This document shows positions 54,255 to 61,844 of a stretch of 64,000 bases of DNA, one piece after another (the stretch's first letter is position 1; each line of letters opens with the position of its first letter). The notes under the pieces were generated by a model, which did not search any database, was not told the DNA's origin, and worked only from the letters and a program-made list of their open reading frames with translations. Source of the DNA: Planctomycetota bacterium (GTDB taxonomy: Bacteria; Planctomycetota; Planctomycetia; Gemmatales; Gemmataceae). The stretch covers positions 5,431 to 69,430 of the forward strand of contig JAIOPV010000043.1 in the NCBI GenBank assembly GCA_021413735.1, in the 5' to 3' direction. The translations under genes and the position numbers were made by a program.

Positions 54255-55445
54255 TCACACCACCTCAGGCGCAACCGCGTCCGTGAGATGCTGAATGATA
54301 CCAGCCACCGCACCTTGGCATTTGCTGCCTTCGGCACGCAAAATCCGGCACTCCGTGAACGACGGCGGCAACGCTCGCTGCCCGACGCCTTCCACGACAC
54401 GAGCCAACAAGCCTGGGTCGATGTCGAGCAAGGGAGAGTGAATAAACACCACTTCCGGGTTGAACAGGTTCACCACGGCCGCGACGCCGATCGCCAGATA
54501 GCCCGCGATTTCCTGCAACTCCGCCGACAGTTCGACGACACCGGTTTTCGCCAGTTCGATCACCTCGTCGACGTTCACGGCACGGTTCAGCTTCTTCCCT
54601 GCGTGGTACGCCAGTGCCGAATCGCTCGCGACCGTTTCGAGGCAGCCGAAGTTGCCACAGCCACAGCGCCGTCCGCCGTTCGCAATCGCGGTCATGTGAC
54701 CGATTTCGCCCGCCAATCCCGAATGGCCCTTGAGCAAACGACCGCCCACCATGAGGCCCAGCCCGACGCCAGCTCCGACATCGACGACCGCGAAGTTCTC
54801 GAGTCCGCGAGCCAGCCCGTAGTGTCGTTCAGCAAGACACAGCGCGTGCGATTCCTGCAGCAGCATGCACTCGATGCCCAGCTTCGCCGCGAGATCCACA
54901 GCGGGAGCGTGGCCGTCCGTCATCGGGACGTTTGGCGACAGCACACCGCGAGCCTTTCGGAAATCCACCAAGCCCGGCAGACTGACTCCACAGCCGAGCG
55001 TTGTCATGCCGGGCTTCGCCATCAATTTGTGAACAGTTTCGCTCAATGTCGCGATCAGTTCGGGGTAGCTTTCCGGCGTCGGAATCTTCAGCGTCTCGCC
55101 GTGCAGCACGCCATCAAGCCCAGCCGACACCACCTCGCAGTGCCCAACGTCGATGGCGATGCCGAGCACCTGTGCGGAAGATGTCGCGAGCCGAAGGCGA
55201 GGCGCCGGCCGCCCGCGAGCGAGTTCCGGAGCCTCGGCTTCTTCGAGCAATCCTGCCTTGAGAAGCGAAGCGACCGCCTTCGACACGGTCGGGGCGCTCA
55301 GACCGCTTTCGCGAGCCACTTCCGCACGGGACATTTGCCCGCGTGTTTGCAGCAGGCGAAGCACTTGCCGTTCGTTGAGTTTGCCAACGACAGCCGGTCG
55401 TATGGTCGTAACCGGTGCTGTCGTGCGCGAAGCTGTTGAAGACAT
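54255..55445 (-). CDS. ROK-family transcriptional regulator
   Basis: A 396-residue NagC/XylR-type repressor or sugar sensor. A winged HTH lies at about 20-75 (LNERQVLRLLQTRGQMSRAE, VARESGLSAPTVSKAVASLL). The ROK domain follows: DVGAGVGLGLMVGGRLLKGH, GEIGHM and the zinc motif GGRRCGCGNFGCLET (CxCGxxGCxE). It lacks the catalytic Asp context needed for a kinase in an obvious way, so a regulatory role is favoured. Start ATG 55445. It is the first gene of a likely operon with the ThuA/dehydrogenase gene 22 bases away, and probably controls itself and the divergent gene at 55610 through the AT-rich site at 55471-55512. Confidence 0.93.
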   Translation of the reverse strand: MSSTASRTTAPVTTIRPAVVGKLNERQVLRLLQTRGQMSRAEVARESGLSAPTVSKAVASLLKAGLLEEAEAPELARGRPAPRLRLATSSAQVLGIAIDVGHCEVVSAGLDGVLHGETLKIPTPESYPELIATLSETVHKLMAKPGMTTLGCGVSLPGLVDFRKARGVLSPNVPMTDGHAPAVDLAAKLGIECMLLQESHALCLAERHYGLARGLENFAVVDVGAGVGLGLMVGGRLLKGHSGLAGEIGHMTAIANGGRRCGCGNFGCLETVASDSALAYHAGKKLNRAVNVDEVIELAKTGVVELSAELQEIAGYLAIGVAAVVNLFNPEVVFIHSPLLDIDPGLLARVVEGVGQRALPPSFTECRILRAEGSKCQGAVAGIIQHLTDAVAPEVV

Positions 55446-55470
55446 GCACGCAAGAATAACCGCGTTGAAT

Positions 55471-55512
55471 CTGTTTGTAAAGTAGCTTTAGTAAAGTTTG
55501 TTAAGAAACTGT
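55471..55512. promoter_or_regulatory. AT-rich putative ROK operator
   Basis: GTTTGTAAAGTAGCTTTAGT and AAAGTTTGTTAAGAAAC, with the palindrome CTTT-AGT-AAAG at 55486-55496 and a repeated GTTTGT/AGTTTGTTAAG. It is strikingly AT-rich for this genome and lies just upstream of the ROK gene, between divergent genes, the place expected for NagC-like operators. Confidence 0.4.
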
Positions 55513-55609
55513 TTCTCCCGGCCTTGATGTCGCGGGTGGGAATGTTCTGGCGTGCTGCTAGCGTGCGCGGTTTGATAGGCAGCGTTCCCCACTTCAGGAG
55601 TCTCCCGCC

Positions 55610-57997
55610 ATGTTGCGCCTTTCTGCTGCGCTGCTCGTCTTGTTTGCTGCCACTCCGCAGCTCGTCGCGGTCGATCCGCCGCCCATCGTTGCTGTCGAGG
55701 GTCAGCCACTCGCAGCGAATGCCGCCAGGCTCGTCAAAGCGCTCGACTTCCTTGGCACGCCCCTGCCCGCTGACACGTCGAAAGAACTCACCGCAGCCAT
55801 CGACGCCAAGGACGCGAAGAAGGTCCAACAGGTGCTTGACAAGCACGTCCTGTTCGTGGTGAACATCAACCCGGAATCCCGCGTGAAGGTCGCTCGTGGG
55901 CCTGCGGAACCAACGCTTCAGCAATCGGGCTGGACACCAGTGCTGATCAAGATCACGAACGAGAGCACGGTGAAGAAGCCGTTGAAGATCGCGAGCCCAC
56001 AGTCGGGCGAAGTGTACAGCGGTCGCGGCGAACGGAACCCCAAGGACGACCCCAAGATCGTTGAGCGTTTCCTCGAACTGCAAATGTTCACGGACCCGCC
56101 GATGAACAAGGAACTGAGCGGCCTTACCGCGGAATACGCGCTCGCTCTGATCTACTCATCGGAAGCCGGTAAGCGTGAAGCGACCATCGGCTTCGATGTG
56201 GGACAAGGCAACCAAGACCTTGGTTTCCGTGGCGAAACGGCGGTACTGTTCGAGGTGAAGCCAGCGATCAAGGTTCGGGTCGGCGTCACCGACTTCGACG
56301 GCAAACCGACCGTCGGGCGGTTCACATTCACGGACGCAGCAGGGCACGTTTACCCGCCGCAGGCAAAGCGACTCGCGCCGGATCTCTTCTTCCAGAAGCA
56401 AATCTACCGTGCGAACGACGGCATCGTGCTGCTGCCGCCGGGCGAGTTCAATGTCGAATATGGTCGCGGGCCTGAGTACCGCCTCAAAACGCAGAAATTC
56501 AAGGTCGAGGCGAACACACGAGGACAACCGCAGCTCGCGGTGAAGATGGAACGTTGGATCAACCCCGCTGATTTCGGCTGGTTCAGCGGCGACCACCACA
56601 TCCACGCGGCGGGCTGCGCTCACTACACGAACCCGACCGAAGGCGTCATGCCCGAAGATATGTTCCTGCACGTCAAGGGCGAAGGCATGAACGTCGGTTG
56701 CTGCCTGACATGGGGACCGTGCTACGACTACCAACGCAAGTTCTTCGAGGCGAACCCGCACAAGCTCAGCGAGCCATTCACGATCTTGAAGTACGACGTC
56801 GAAGTGTCGGGCTTCGGGTCGCAGGCATTGGGGCACGTCTGCTTGCTGAATCTCCGCGATCAGACATTCCCAGGCTCCGAAGGCACGAAGGTAAAGGGCT
56901 GGCCGACGTGGACGACGCCGTTGATGAAGTGGGGCAAGGATCAGGGCGCGGTGACGGGCTACGCTCACTCAGCAAACGGCCTGCATGTGAACGCCAAGAA
57001 CGCGGCCGCTCGATTGCTCGCGGAACTCGACACGGATAAGGACGGCTCTGTTTCTGCTGCCGAGGCGAAAGCACGCCGCTGGCCGCTGCCAGAAGCGTTC
57101 ACCACGATCGACGCCAACAGCGACGGCAAGCTTAGCGCCGATGAACTCATCAAGAGCCACGAGCGGGCGCTCGCGGCGTTGCCGAACCTGGCAATCCCTG
57201 AAATGAACGGCATCGGTGCCCAGGAAATCTGCGTCACGACAGCGATGGGTGTCTGCGATTTCATCAGTGCGATGGACACGCAACGGCTGCCGGAATGGAA
57301 CTGCTGGTATCAGATCATGAACTGCGGCTTCCCGCTGAAGGTGTCAGGCGAGACGGATTTCCCGTGCATTTCGGGCAGTCGCGTGGGTCAGGGTCGCGTG
57401 TATGTGCAGCTCGGCAAGACCGACGGCATCGACTACGCCGTGTGGTGCAAAGGCATCCAAACGGGGCGCTCGTATGTCTCGGACGGGTACGCTCACGCCC
57501 TCGAATTCAAGGTGAACGACAAGAGCCCCGGCTTCGGCGACGTGGCACTCGACAAGCCCGGCCCAGTGAAGATATCCGCGAAAGTGGCGTTTGCGAAAGA
57601 GGTGGCGCTCGGAACTGCACCCGGCGCCGTGGCACCAACTAGCGACACACGCAAGCTCGAACTGATCGTGAACGGAAAGGTTGTCGCAACGAAGGACATC
57701 CCCGCCGATGACAAGATTCACGACGTGACCTTCGACGTGAACATCGACAAGAGTTCGTGGGTGGCGATTCGTCACTTCCCGCAGATGCACACGAACCCAG
57801 TGAACGTGCTCGTTGGCGGCAAGCCGATTCGTGCGTCTCGCGAGAGCGCCAAATGGTGCATTGGCGTGATCGAGCAGTTGTGGAAGGTTCGCGGTGCTGG
57901 CATCAAGGCCGAGGAACGCGGCGAAGCCGAGAAGACTTTCCAGAAGGCACTGGAAATGTACAAGAAGATCGTCGAGGAGTGCGACGCGGAATCGTGA
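55610..57997 (+). CDS. CehA/McbA-like metallohydrolase with embedded EF-hands
   Basis: A 795-residue exported protein (signal peptide MLRLSAALLVLFAATPQLVA). Residues about 60-320 are beta-rich. The hydrolase part starts with WFSGDHHIHAAGCAHYTNP (about 325), the metal-binding D-x-H-x-H of PHP/CehA-like phosphoesterases, and continues with VTGYAHSANGLHVN and CDFISAMDTQRLPEWNCWYQ. Between them are two canonical EF-hands: DTDKDGSVSAAEAKA and DANSDGKLSADELIK (about 475-520). The C-terminus is helical. Divergent from the ROK regulator, so probably co-regulated with carbohydrate genes. Substrate unknown. Confidence 0.85.
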   Translation: MLRLSAALLVLFAATPQLVAVDPPPIVAVEGQPLAANAARLVKALDFLGTPLPADTSKELTAAIDAKDAKKVQQVLDKHVLFVVNINPESRVKVARGPAEPTLQQSGWTPVLIKITNESTVKKPLKIASPQSGEVYSGRGERNPKDDPKIVERFLELQMFTDPPMNKELSGLTAEYALALIYSSEAGKREATIGFDVGQGNQDLGFRGETAVLFEVKPAIKVRVGVTDFDGKPTVGRFTFTDAAGHVYPPQAKRLAPDLFFQKQIYRANDGIVLLPPGEFNVEYGRGPEYRLKTQKFKVEANTRGQPQLAVKMERWINPADFGWFSGDHHIHAAGCAHYTNPTEGVMPEDMFLHVKGEGMNVGCCLTWGPCYDYQRKFFEANPHKLSEPFTILKYDVEVSGFGSQALGHVCLLNLRDQTFPGSEGTKVKGWPTWTTPLMKWGKDQGAVTGYAHSANGLHVNAKNAAARLLAELDTDKDGSVSAAEAKARRWPLPEAFTTIDANSDGKLSADELIKSHERALAALPNLAIPEMNGIGAQEICVTTAMGVCDFISAMDTQRLPEWNCWYQIMNCGFPLKVSGETDFPCISGSRVGQGRVYVQLGKTDGIDYAVWCKGIQTGRSYVSDGYAHALEFKVNDKSPGFGDVALDKPGPVKISAKVAFAKEVALGTAPGAVAPTSDTRKLELIVNGKVVATKDIPADDKIHDVTFDVNIDKSSWVAIRHFPQMHTNPVNVLVGGKPIRASRESAKWCIGVIEQLWKVRGAGIKAEERGEAEKTFQKALEMYKKIVEECDAES

Positions 57998-58004
57998 TCC
58001 GTTT

Positions 58005-58028
58005 AGCGGCCGCCCCCAACGGGGCGGT
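58005..58028. repeat. Half copy of the GCGGCCGCCCC palindrome
   Basis: AGCGGCCGCCCCCAACGGGG plus CGGT occupies the whole 30-base gap between the convergent stops at 57997 and 58028; a short hairpin terminator is possible. Confidence 0.7.
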
Positions 58029-59470
58029 CATTTCTTCTTTCGTACCCCGCGAATCAATTGGAGCACCCCGCGGAACTTCTCTCGAAGTCCGCGGGCGTGT
58101 GTCGCTCGGAGCAATCCCCGCAAGATATCCGCCGTCGCCGGGTCTGGGTTCGTGGCTTCGTCGAGATGCGGTCGGAACGTGCCCTTGTGAACCGTCACCA
58201 CTTGCGGTGTGGTCATCGCAATCAATCCCTCGGCTCCCTGCGTCACCCCCCAACCACTCGCGCCTCGACCACCAAACGGCGTCGCCGGATGCGCCGTCGG
58301 TGCCAGCACATCGTTGATGATGACGCTCCCCGCTGCGATGCGCTCCGCCAGTTCCTTTGCGAGTGCAGTGTTCGCTGTGAAGATCGACGCCGACAGTCCA
58401 AACGGCGACTGTGCTGCGAGTGACAACGCATTGTCAATGGAATCGAACGGAATTACCGCCGTGACTGGTGCGAAGCACGCCTCGCGACAGATCGCGGCAT
58501 CTCCCGGCACATTTACGAGCAACGTCGGCCCCATGTTTTGCTGCGACGCGGGCATCGTATGAACTTCTGCCCCGCGTTGCACCGCGTCCGCGATGAGCCG
58601 CTCCGCGTGCGGTTGCTGCCCCGGCGTCACCAACGTCATCGGCTGCGCAGTTGCGAGGAATTTCCGCATCGCCGCGATAAACTCCTCGCAACGTGCACGC
58701 TGCACGAAGATTCGCCGGACCGCAATGCACGTCTGCCCGCGATTGAGCGTCAGCCCGAACCACGCGGCCTTCGTTGCCATTTCAAGGTTCGCGTCGGCCA
58801 GCACAAACATCGCGTCACAACCAGACAGTTCCAGCGTCGAAGGAATGAGCCGTTCGCCGAGCCGGGCCGCGAGTTTCCGCCCCACGCCATCGGATCCAGT
58901 GAACACGATGTAATCGACATCGGTCTCAGCCAACTGCGGACCGCCTTCTCGCGTCGCAGGCAGCTTCTGCACCAACTCCGCTGGAAACCCCGCCTTCAGG
59001 AACAGTTCGTGAAGCAAGTCAGCGGTTCGCACCGCGTTCTCGCTCGGTTTCCACAACACCGCGTTGCCAGCCACGAGTGCCTGTGCGATCGGGCCGACGT
59101 TCAGATAAATCGGATAGTTCCAGGTGCCGATGACGCCGACGACACCCCACGGACGATGGTGAACCGCATCACGGGTTCCCATCAACCACGTCGGACGCAG
59201 GCGACCCGGAATCCTGCGAGGAGCGAGGATCCTCACCGCTTCCTGTTCGATGAAGTTGAGCGCGGCAGCGCTCGGAAGCAGTTCGGTTCCCAGCACTTCA
59301 ACCACAGGTCGGCCGATGTCGGCGTTCGCTGCGGCGATCAGATCATCGGTTCGTTCGACGAGAAGATTGCGAAGTGTTCTGACGGGTCGCAGGCGATGAC
59401 CTATCGGAAGCCGTGACCACGATGGCTGGGCATCGCGGGCTGCGGCAAGTTCGGTTGCGAATGGTTGCAT
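58028..59470 (-). CDS. Aldehyde dehydrogenase family protein
   Basis: A cytoplasmic NAD(P)-dependent oxidoreductase of 480 residues that oxidises aldehydes to acids. GVVGVIGTWNYPIYLNVGPI lines the cofactor site; VFTGSDGVGRKLA contains the GxxxxG loop; TLELSGCDAMFVL holds the general base Glu and NRGQTCIAVRRIFV the nucleophile Cys; ACFAPVTAVIPF follows. The length fits class 3-like short members. The usual ELGG is ELSG. Start ATG 59470 (MQPFATELAAARD) chosen over 59506. It stands alone; aldehyde substrate unknown. Confidence 0.93.
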   Translation of the reverse strand: MQPFATELAAARDAQPSWSRLPIGHRLRPVRTLRNLLVERTDDLIAAANADIGRPVVEVLGTELLPSAAALNFIEQEAVRILAPRRIPGRLRPTWLMGTRDAVHHRPWGVVGVIGTWNYPIYLNVGPIAQALVAGNAVLWKPSENAVRTADLLHELFLKAGFPAELVQKLPATREGGPQLAETDVDYIVFTGSDGVGRKLAARLGERLIPSTLELSGCDAMFVLADANLEMATKAAWFGLTLNRGQTCIAVRRIFVQRARCEEFIAAMRKFLATAQPMTLVTPGQQPHAERLIADAVQRGAEVHTMPASQQNMGPTLLVNVPGDAAICREACFAPVTAVIPFDSIDNALSLAAQSPFGLSASIFTANTALAKELAERIAAGSVIINDVLAPTAHPATPFGGRGASGWGVTQGAEGLIAMTTPQVVTVHKGTFRPHLDEATNPDPATADILRGLLRATHARGLREKFRGVLQLIRGVRKKK

Positions 59471-59513
59471 CAAATGAAACCTGGTGGTGACAACGAATGT
59501 CACCACCAGTGTA

Positions 59514-59541
59514 GGAGCCGCCCCGCAGGAGCGGCAGGCTT
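59514..59541. repeat. Short GC-rich palindrome
   Basis: GGAGCCGCCCCGCAGGAGCGGC folds as GCCGC/GCGGC and related pairs. It lies in the 78-base gap after the stop of the thioredoxin-like gene (minus strand) and before the aldehyde dehydrogenase start. Confidence 0.45.
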
Positions 59542-59548
59542 CAGAGCA

Positions 59549-61438
59549 TCACGGCAGCAGCTTCTTCACCTCGTCTTCGAGGTTCGCTGCCTGAGCGTTG
59601 CGGTTCGTCACCTTGCCGTCCTTGCCCGCGACGAAAAGGTGCGGCACCACGATGATGCCGTACTGCGAAGCGAGCGGACTTCCATCGAGGCCACCAGGAG
59701 CGTGCAAAATCGTGCCCGGCAGACCGTGCGTGGCAACCGTCGCGGCTGCGGTCTTCGCGTCGTTGTCGAGGCAGATGGTCACGAGTTCCAGCCCCTTCGG
59801 GCCGTATTCCTTGACCAGCGCCTTGAGCTTCTTTGCGTCGTCCGCAAGCGTGCTGCTCCAGGCTGCGAAGTAGTACACCACCACAACCTTCTCTTTCAGC
59901 GTCGAGACGTTGAACGCCTGACCGGTCGCGAGGTTCGACCCAGCGATTTCGAGCGTCTTGCCTTCGCTGTCGAGTCGCTTCACCGCACCGGCCGCCTTGA
60001 GGGCGTGCGGATGGCCAACGTAGCTCTTGCTGAGCTGTTCGTACCATTCCTTCGCCTTCGCATCGCCTTCCTTCGTGTTCATGAACTCGAAGGCCATCCC
60101 GAGCCGCAGCGTCGCTTCAGGCGCTTCGTCCGACTTCGCGTTCGCCTTGATGAATTCCTCCAAAGCGGCCCGCCACTTCTCCTGAATCGCCGGAAGGCCG
60201 GTCGTGCCCTCTCGCAGCAAAATGCTGTTCTCGGTGATGAGATGGTGGAACCAGGCATATGAGCCAACAGTTCCAGGCTTCCCAGCGAATGCATCCCTGA
60301 ACTGCTTCAGACGCAGGATGTGGCGACCGTCGAGCTTCTCGACCTCGGCAGCGGATGAGAGGCTATCGACGAGCAGTTTCGTCCACGTTTCCTGAGTCTT
60401 GGCGTCCGCTTTACTTCCCGCGAGCGTGACGATCTGTTCCAGGATCGCAGCCCGTTTGGCGTTGTGGGCCGCCAATTCAGCAACCGTCGCGGGCGGTGGC
60501 TGCACCTGATCGAGTTTGTTCAACTCGGCGATGAGAGGCTCGCTCCCAGCGAAGAGCAGCGGGGAACTCGACCCGGTTTCCGCCGACCCGACGGATGGCC
60601 CATCGACGAGCTTCCACGCACGGCCGACCTGCACCATCTCGCCGATCTGGAACGACTTGCTGTTCGCGCCGTCCTTGCCGTCTTTCACCAGAACCGTGCC
60701 GGTCTTGTGGAAGACGAGGTCTTCGCGAGTGCCGACAGCGTCGGCTGGCGTGGCTTGCGGAACGCCCAGTTCCAGGTGCATCCATTCCGCAGTCGAGCCG
60801 GCCTTGAGGTCGTCGGAAGCCTTTGCGACTCGGGCCGCAACGCCGCCGGTGCGGGCGAGGAGCTGCTGTGCTTCGCCACCTTGAAGGCCAACCGCGTCGA
60901 GATTCGCCTTGTTCAGAGTGAGCGCTTCGGCTCGCTTCACGTCCTTTGTGAGAATCGCCTGCAGCAACTCCTGGCTCAGTTCCTCGGGCGAGATCACGAC
61001 CCATTCGTCGATCTGGCCGTCGCGGTTCTTGTCGAGACCCCACTTGGTTCCGTTCGGCCCGAGCCAACGGAACTGGTACGCCTCGGTCGCCGTCGGCGGG
61101 TACACTTCGCGATAAGCTTCTGCACCGTTCACGTAGAACGCGATGATGTTAAAACTCTTGCCGTCGTAGCTCACGAACTGCCGGACCGTTTGGCCCGACG
61201 GATCGCGAACGATATACCCCATCGGGCTTTTATCTTTTGGGTTGGGAATCGCGGTGACGGTACACCGCTGCACCAAGTCCGCCGTGGGAGTGCTGACGGT
61301 CACTCCCTTCTGTCGGGGTTGCACCTTGAATGCTTCCTCGACAGTGACCGCCGGGATTTGGGCTTGGGCCACCGACCCGAAGCCGGCCCACAAACTGAAG
61401 CCAGCCATTGCCCGCGTCGCGAACCGTTTGGTAACCAT
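59549..61438 (-). CDS. Exported protein with thioredoxin/TlpA fold lacking CxxC
   Basis: A 629-residue exported protein; start 61438 (MVTKRFATRAMAGFSLWAGF) gives the signal peptide. Residues about 85-150 form a beta region with an EF-hand-like loop DKNRDGQIDEW. The middle is helical. The last 145 residues have the TlpA/thioredoxin order: beta strand VVVVYYFAAWSSTLADDAKK, ELVTICLDND, VPHLFVAGKDGKV. The WCxxC motif is WSST, so no disulfide exchange is possible, but the cis-Pro (VVPHLF) is kept. Probably a structural or binding role. The frame before 61438 adds seven residues only. Confidence 0.82.
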   Translation of the reverse strand: MVTKRFATRAMAGFSLWAGFGSVAQAQIPAVTVEEAFKVQPRQKGVTVSTPTADLVQRCTVTAIPNPKDKSPMGYIVRDPSGQTVRQFVSYDGKSFNIIAFYVNGAEAYREVYPPTATEAYQFRWLGPNGTKWGLDKNRDGQIDEWVVISPEELSQELLQAILTKDVKRAEALTLNKANLDAVGLQGGEAQQLLARTGGVAARVAKASDDLKAGSTAEWMHLELGVPQATPADAVGTREDLVFHKTGTVLVKDGKDGANSKSFQIGEMVQVGRAWKLVDGPSVGSAETGSSSPLLFAGSEPLIAELNKLDQVQPPPATVAELAAHNAKRAAILEQIVTLAGSKADAKTQETWTKLLVDSLSSAAEVEKLDGRHILRLKQFRDAFAGKPGTVGSYAWFHHLITENSILLREGTTGLPAIQEKWRAALEEFIKANAKSDEAPEATLRLGMAFEFMNTKEGDAKAKEWYEQLSKSYVGHPHALKAAGAVKRLDSEGKTLEIAGSNLATGQAFNVSTLKEKVVVVYYFAAWSSTLADDAKKLKALVKEYGPKGLELVTICLDNDAKTAAATVATHGLPGTILHAPGGLDGSPLASQYGIIVVPHLFVAGKDGKVTNRNAQAANLEDEVKKLLP

Positions 61439-61844
61439 CCGTGGATACCTCCAGAGCACGCCGATTATTCCGGACGTGCGGATTTAGACAAGCAATACTG
61501 TCTTCGGCAATTGGTGAGGGGTGGGTTGACTCGAAGATGCAATGTGCCGATTTTCCGGATCGGCGCGTCTTTCGCGATGTGCCGATGTAGCGGTCGCTCC
61601 AACGGGGATGAGCGTGGAGTCTTTCGGACGTGAATTATTCGTTTCCAGAAGCGAATGAAATGGTTCCACGCCTGGAACGGGGCTTCTACGCGTGGGGTGG
61701 GCAACTCGCCTGGAACCGTTTGCGGACTTCATTATCCCGCCAGAGGCGGATCCAACGCGATCCGCCGATTGCTCATGTCAGCGACAGCGATTATTCAGGA
61801 TTGTGCGAAATGCAGAGAAATGCCCGAGACGACAAGCCACAGAG
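61439..61844. other. Gene-free stretch
   Basis: This 406-base stretch holds no supported gene. A hairpin GGCGGATC-CAACGC-GATCCGCC lies at 61745-61766, and GTAGCGGTCGCTCCAACGGG at about 61587-61606 resembles a decayed GCGGCCGCCCCAACGGGG palindrome. The left 100 bases should contain the promoter of the thioredoxin-like gene. Confidence 0.45.
61745..61766. terminator. 8-bp perfect hairpin
   Basis: GGCGGATC pairs with GATCCGCC around CAACGC, about 80 bases past the stop of the leucine-rich/WD40 gene (minus strand). No U-run follows, so terminator activity is uncertain. Confidence 0.4.

Noticed and set aside
52979-54286. 435-codon frame antisense to the ThuA/dehydrogenase gene
   Set aside because: The opposite strand has recognised ThuA and propeller motifs; this frame has none and no ribosome binding site.
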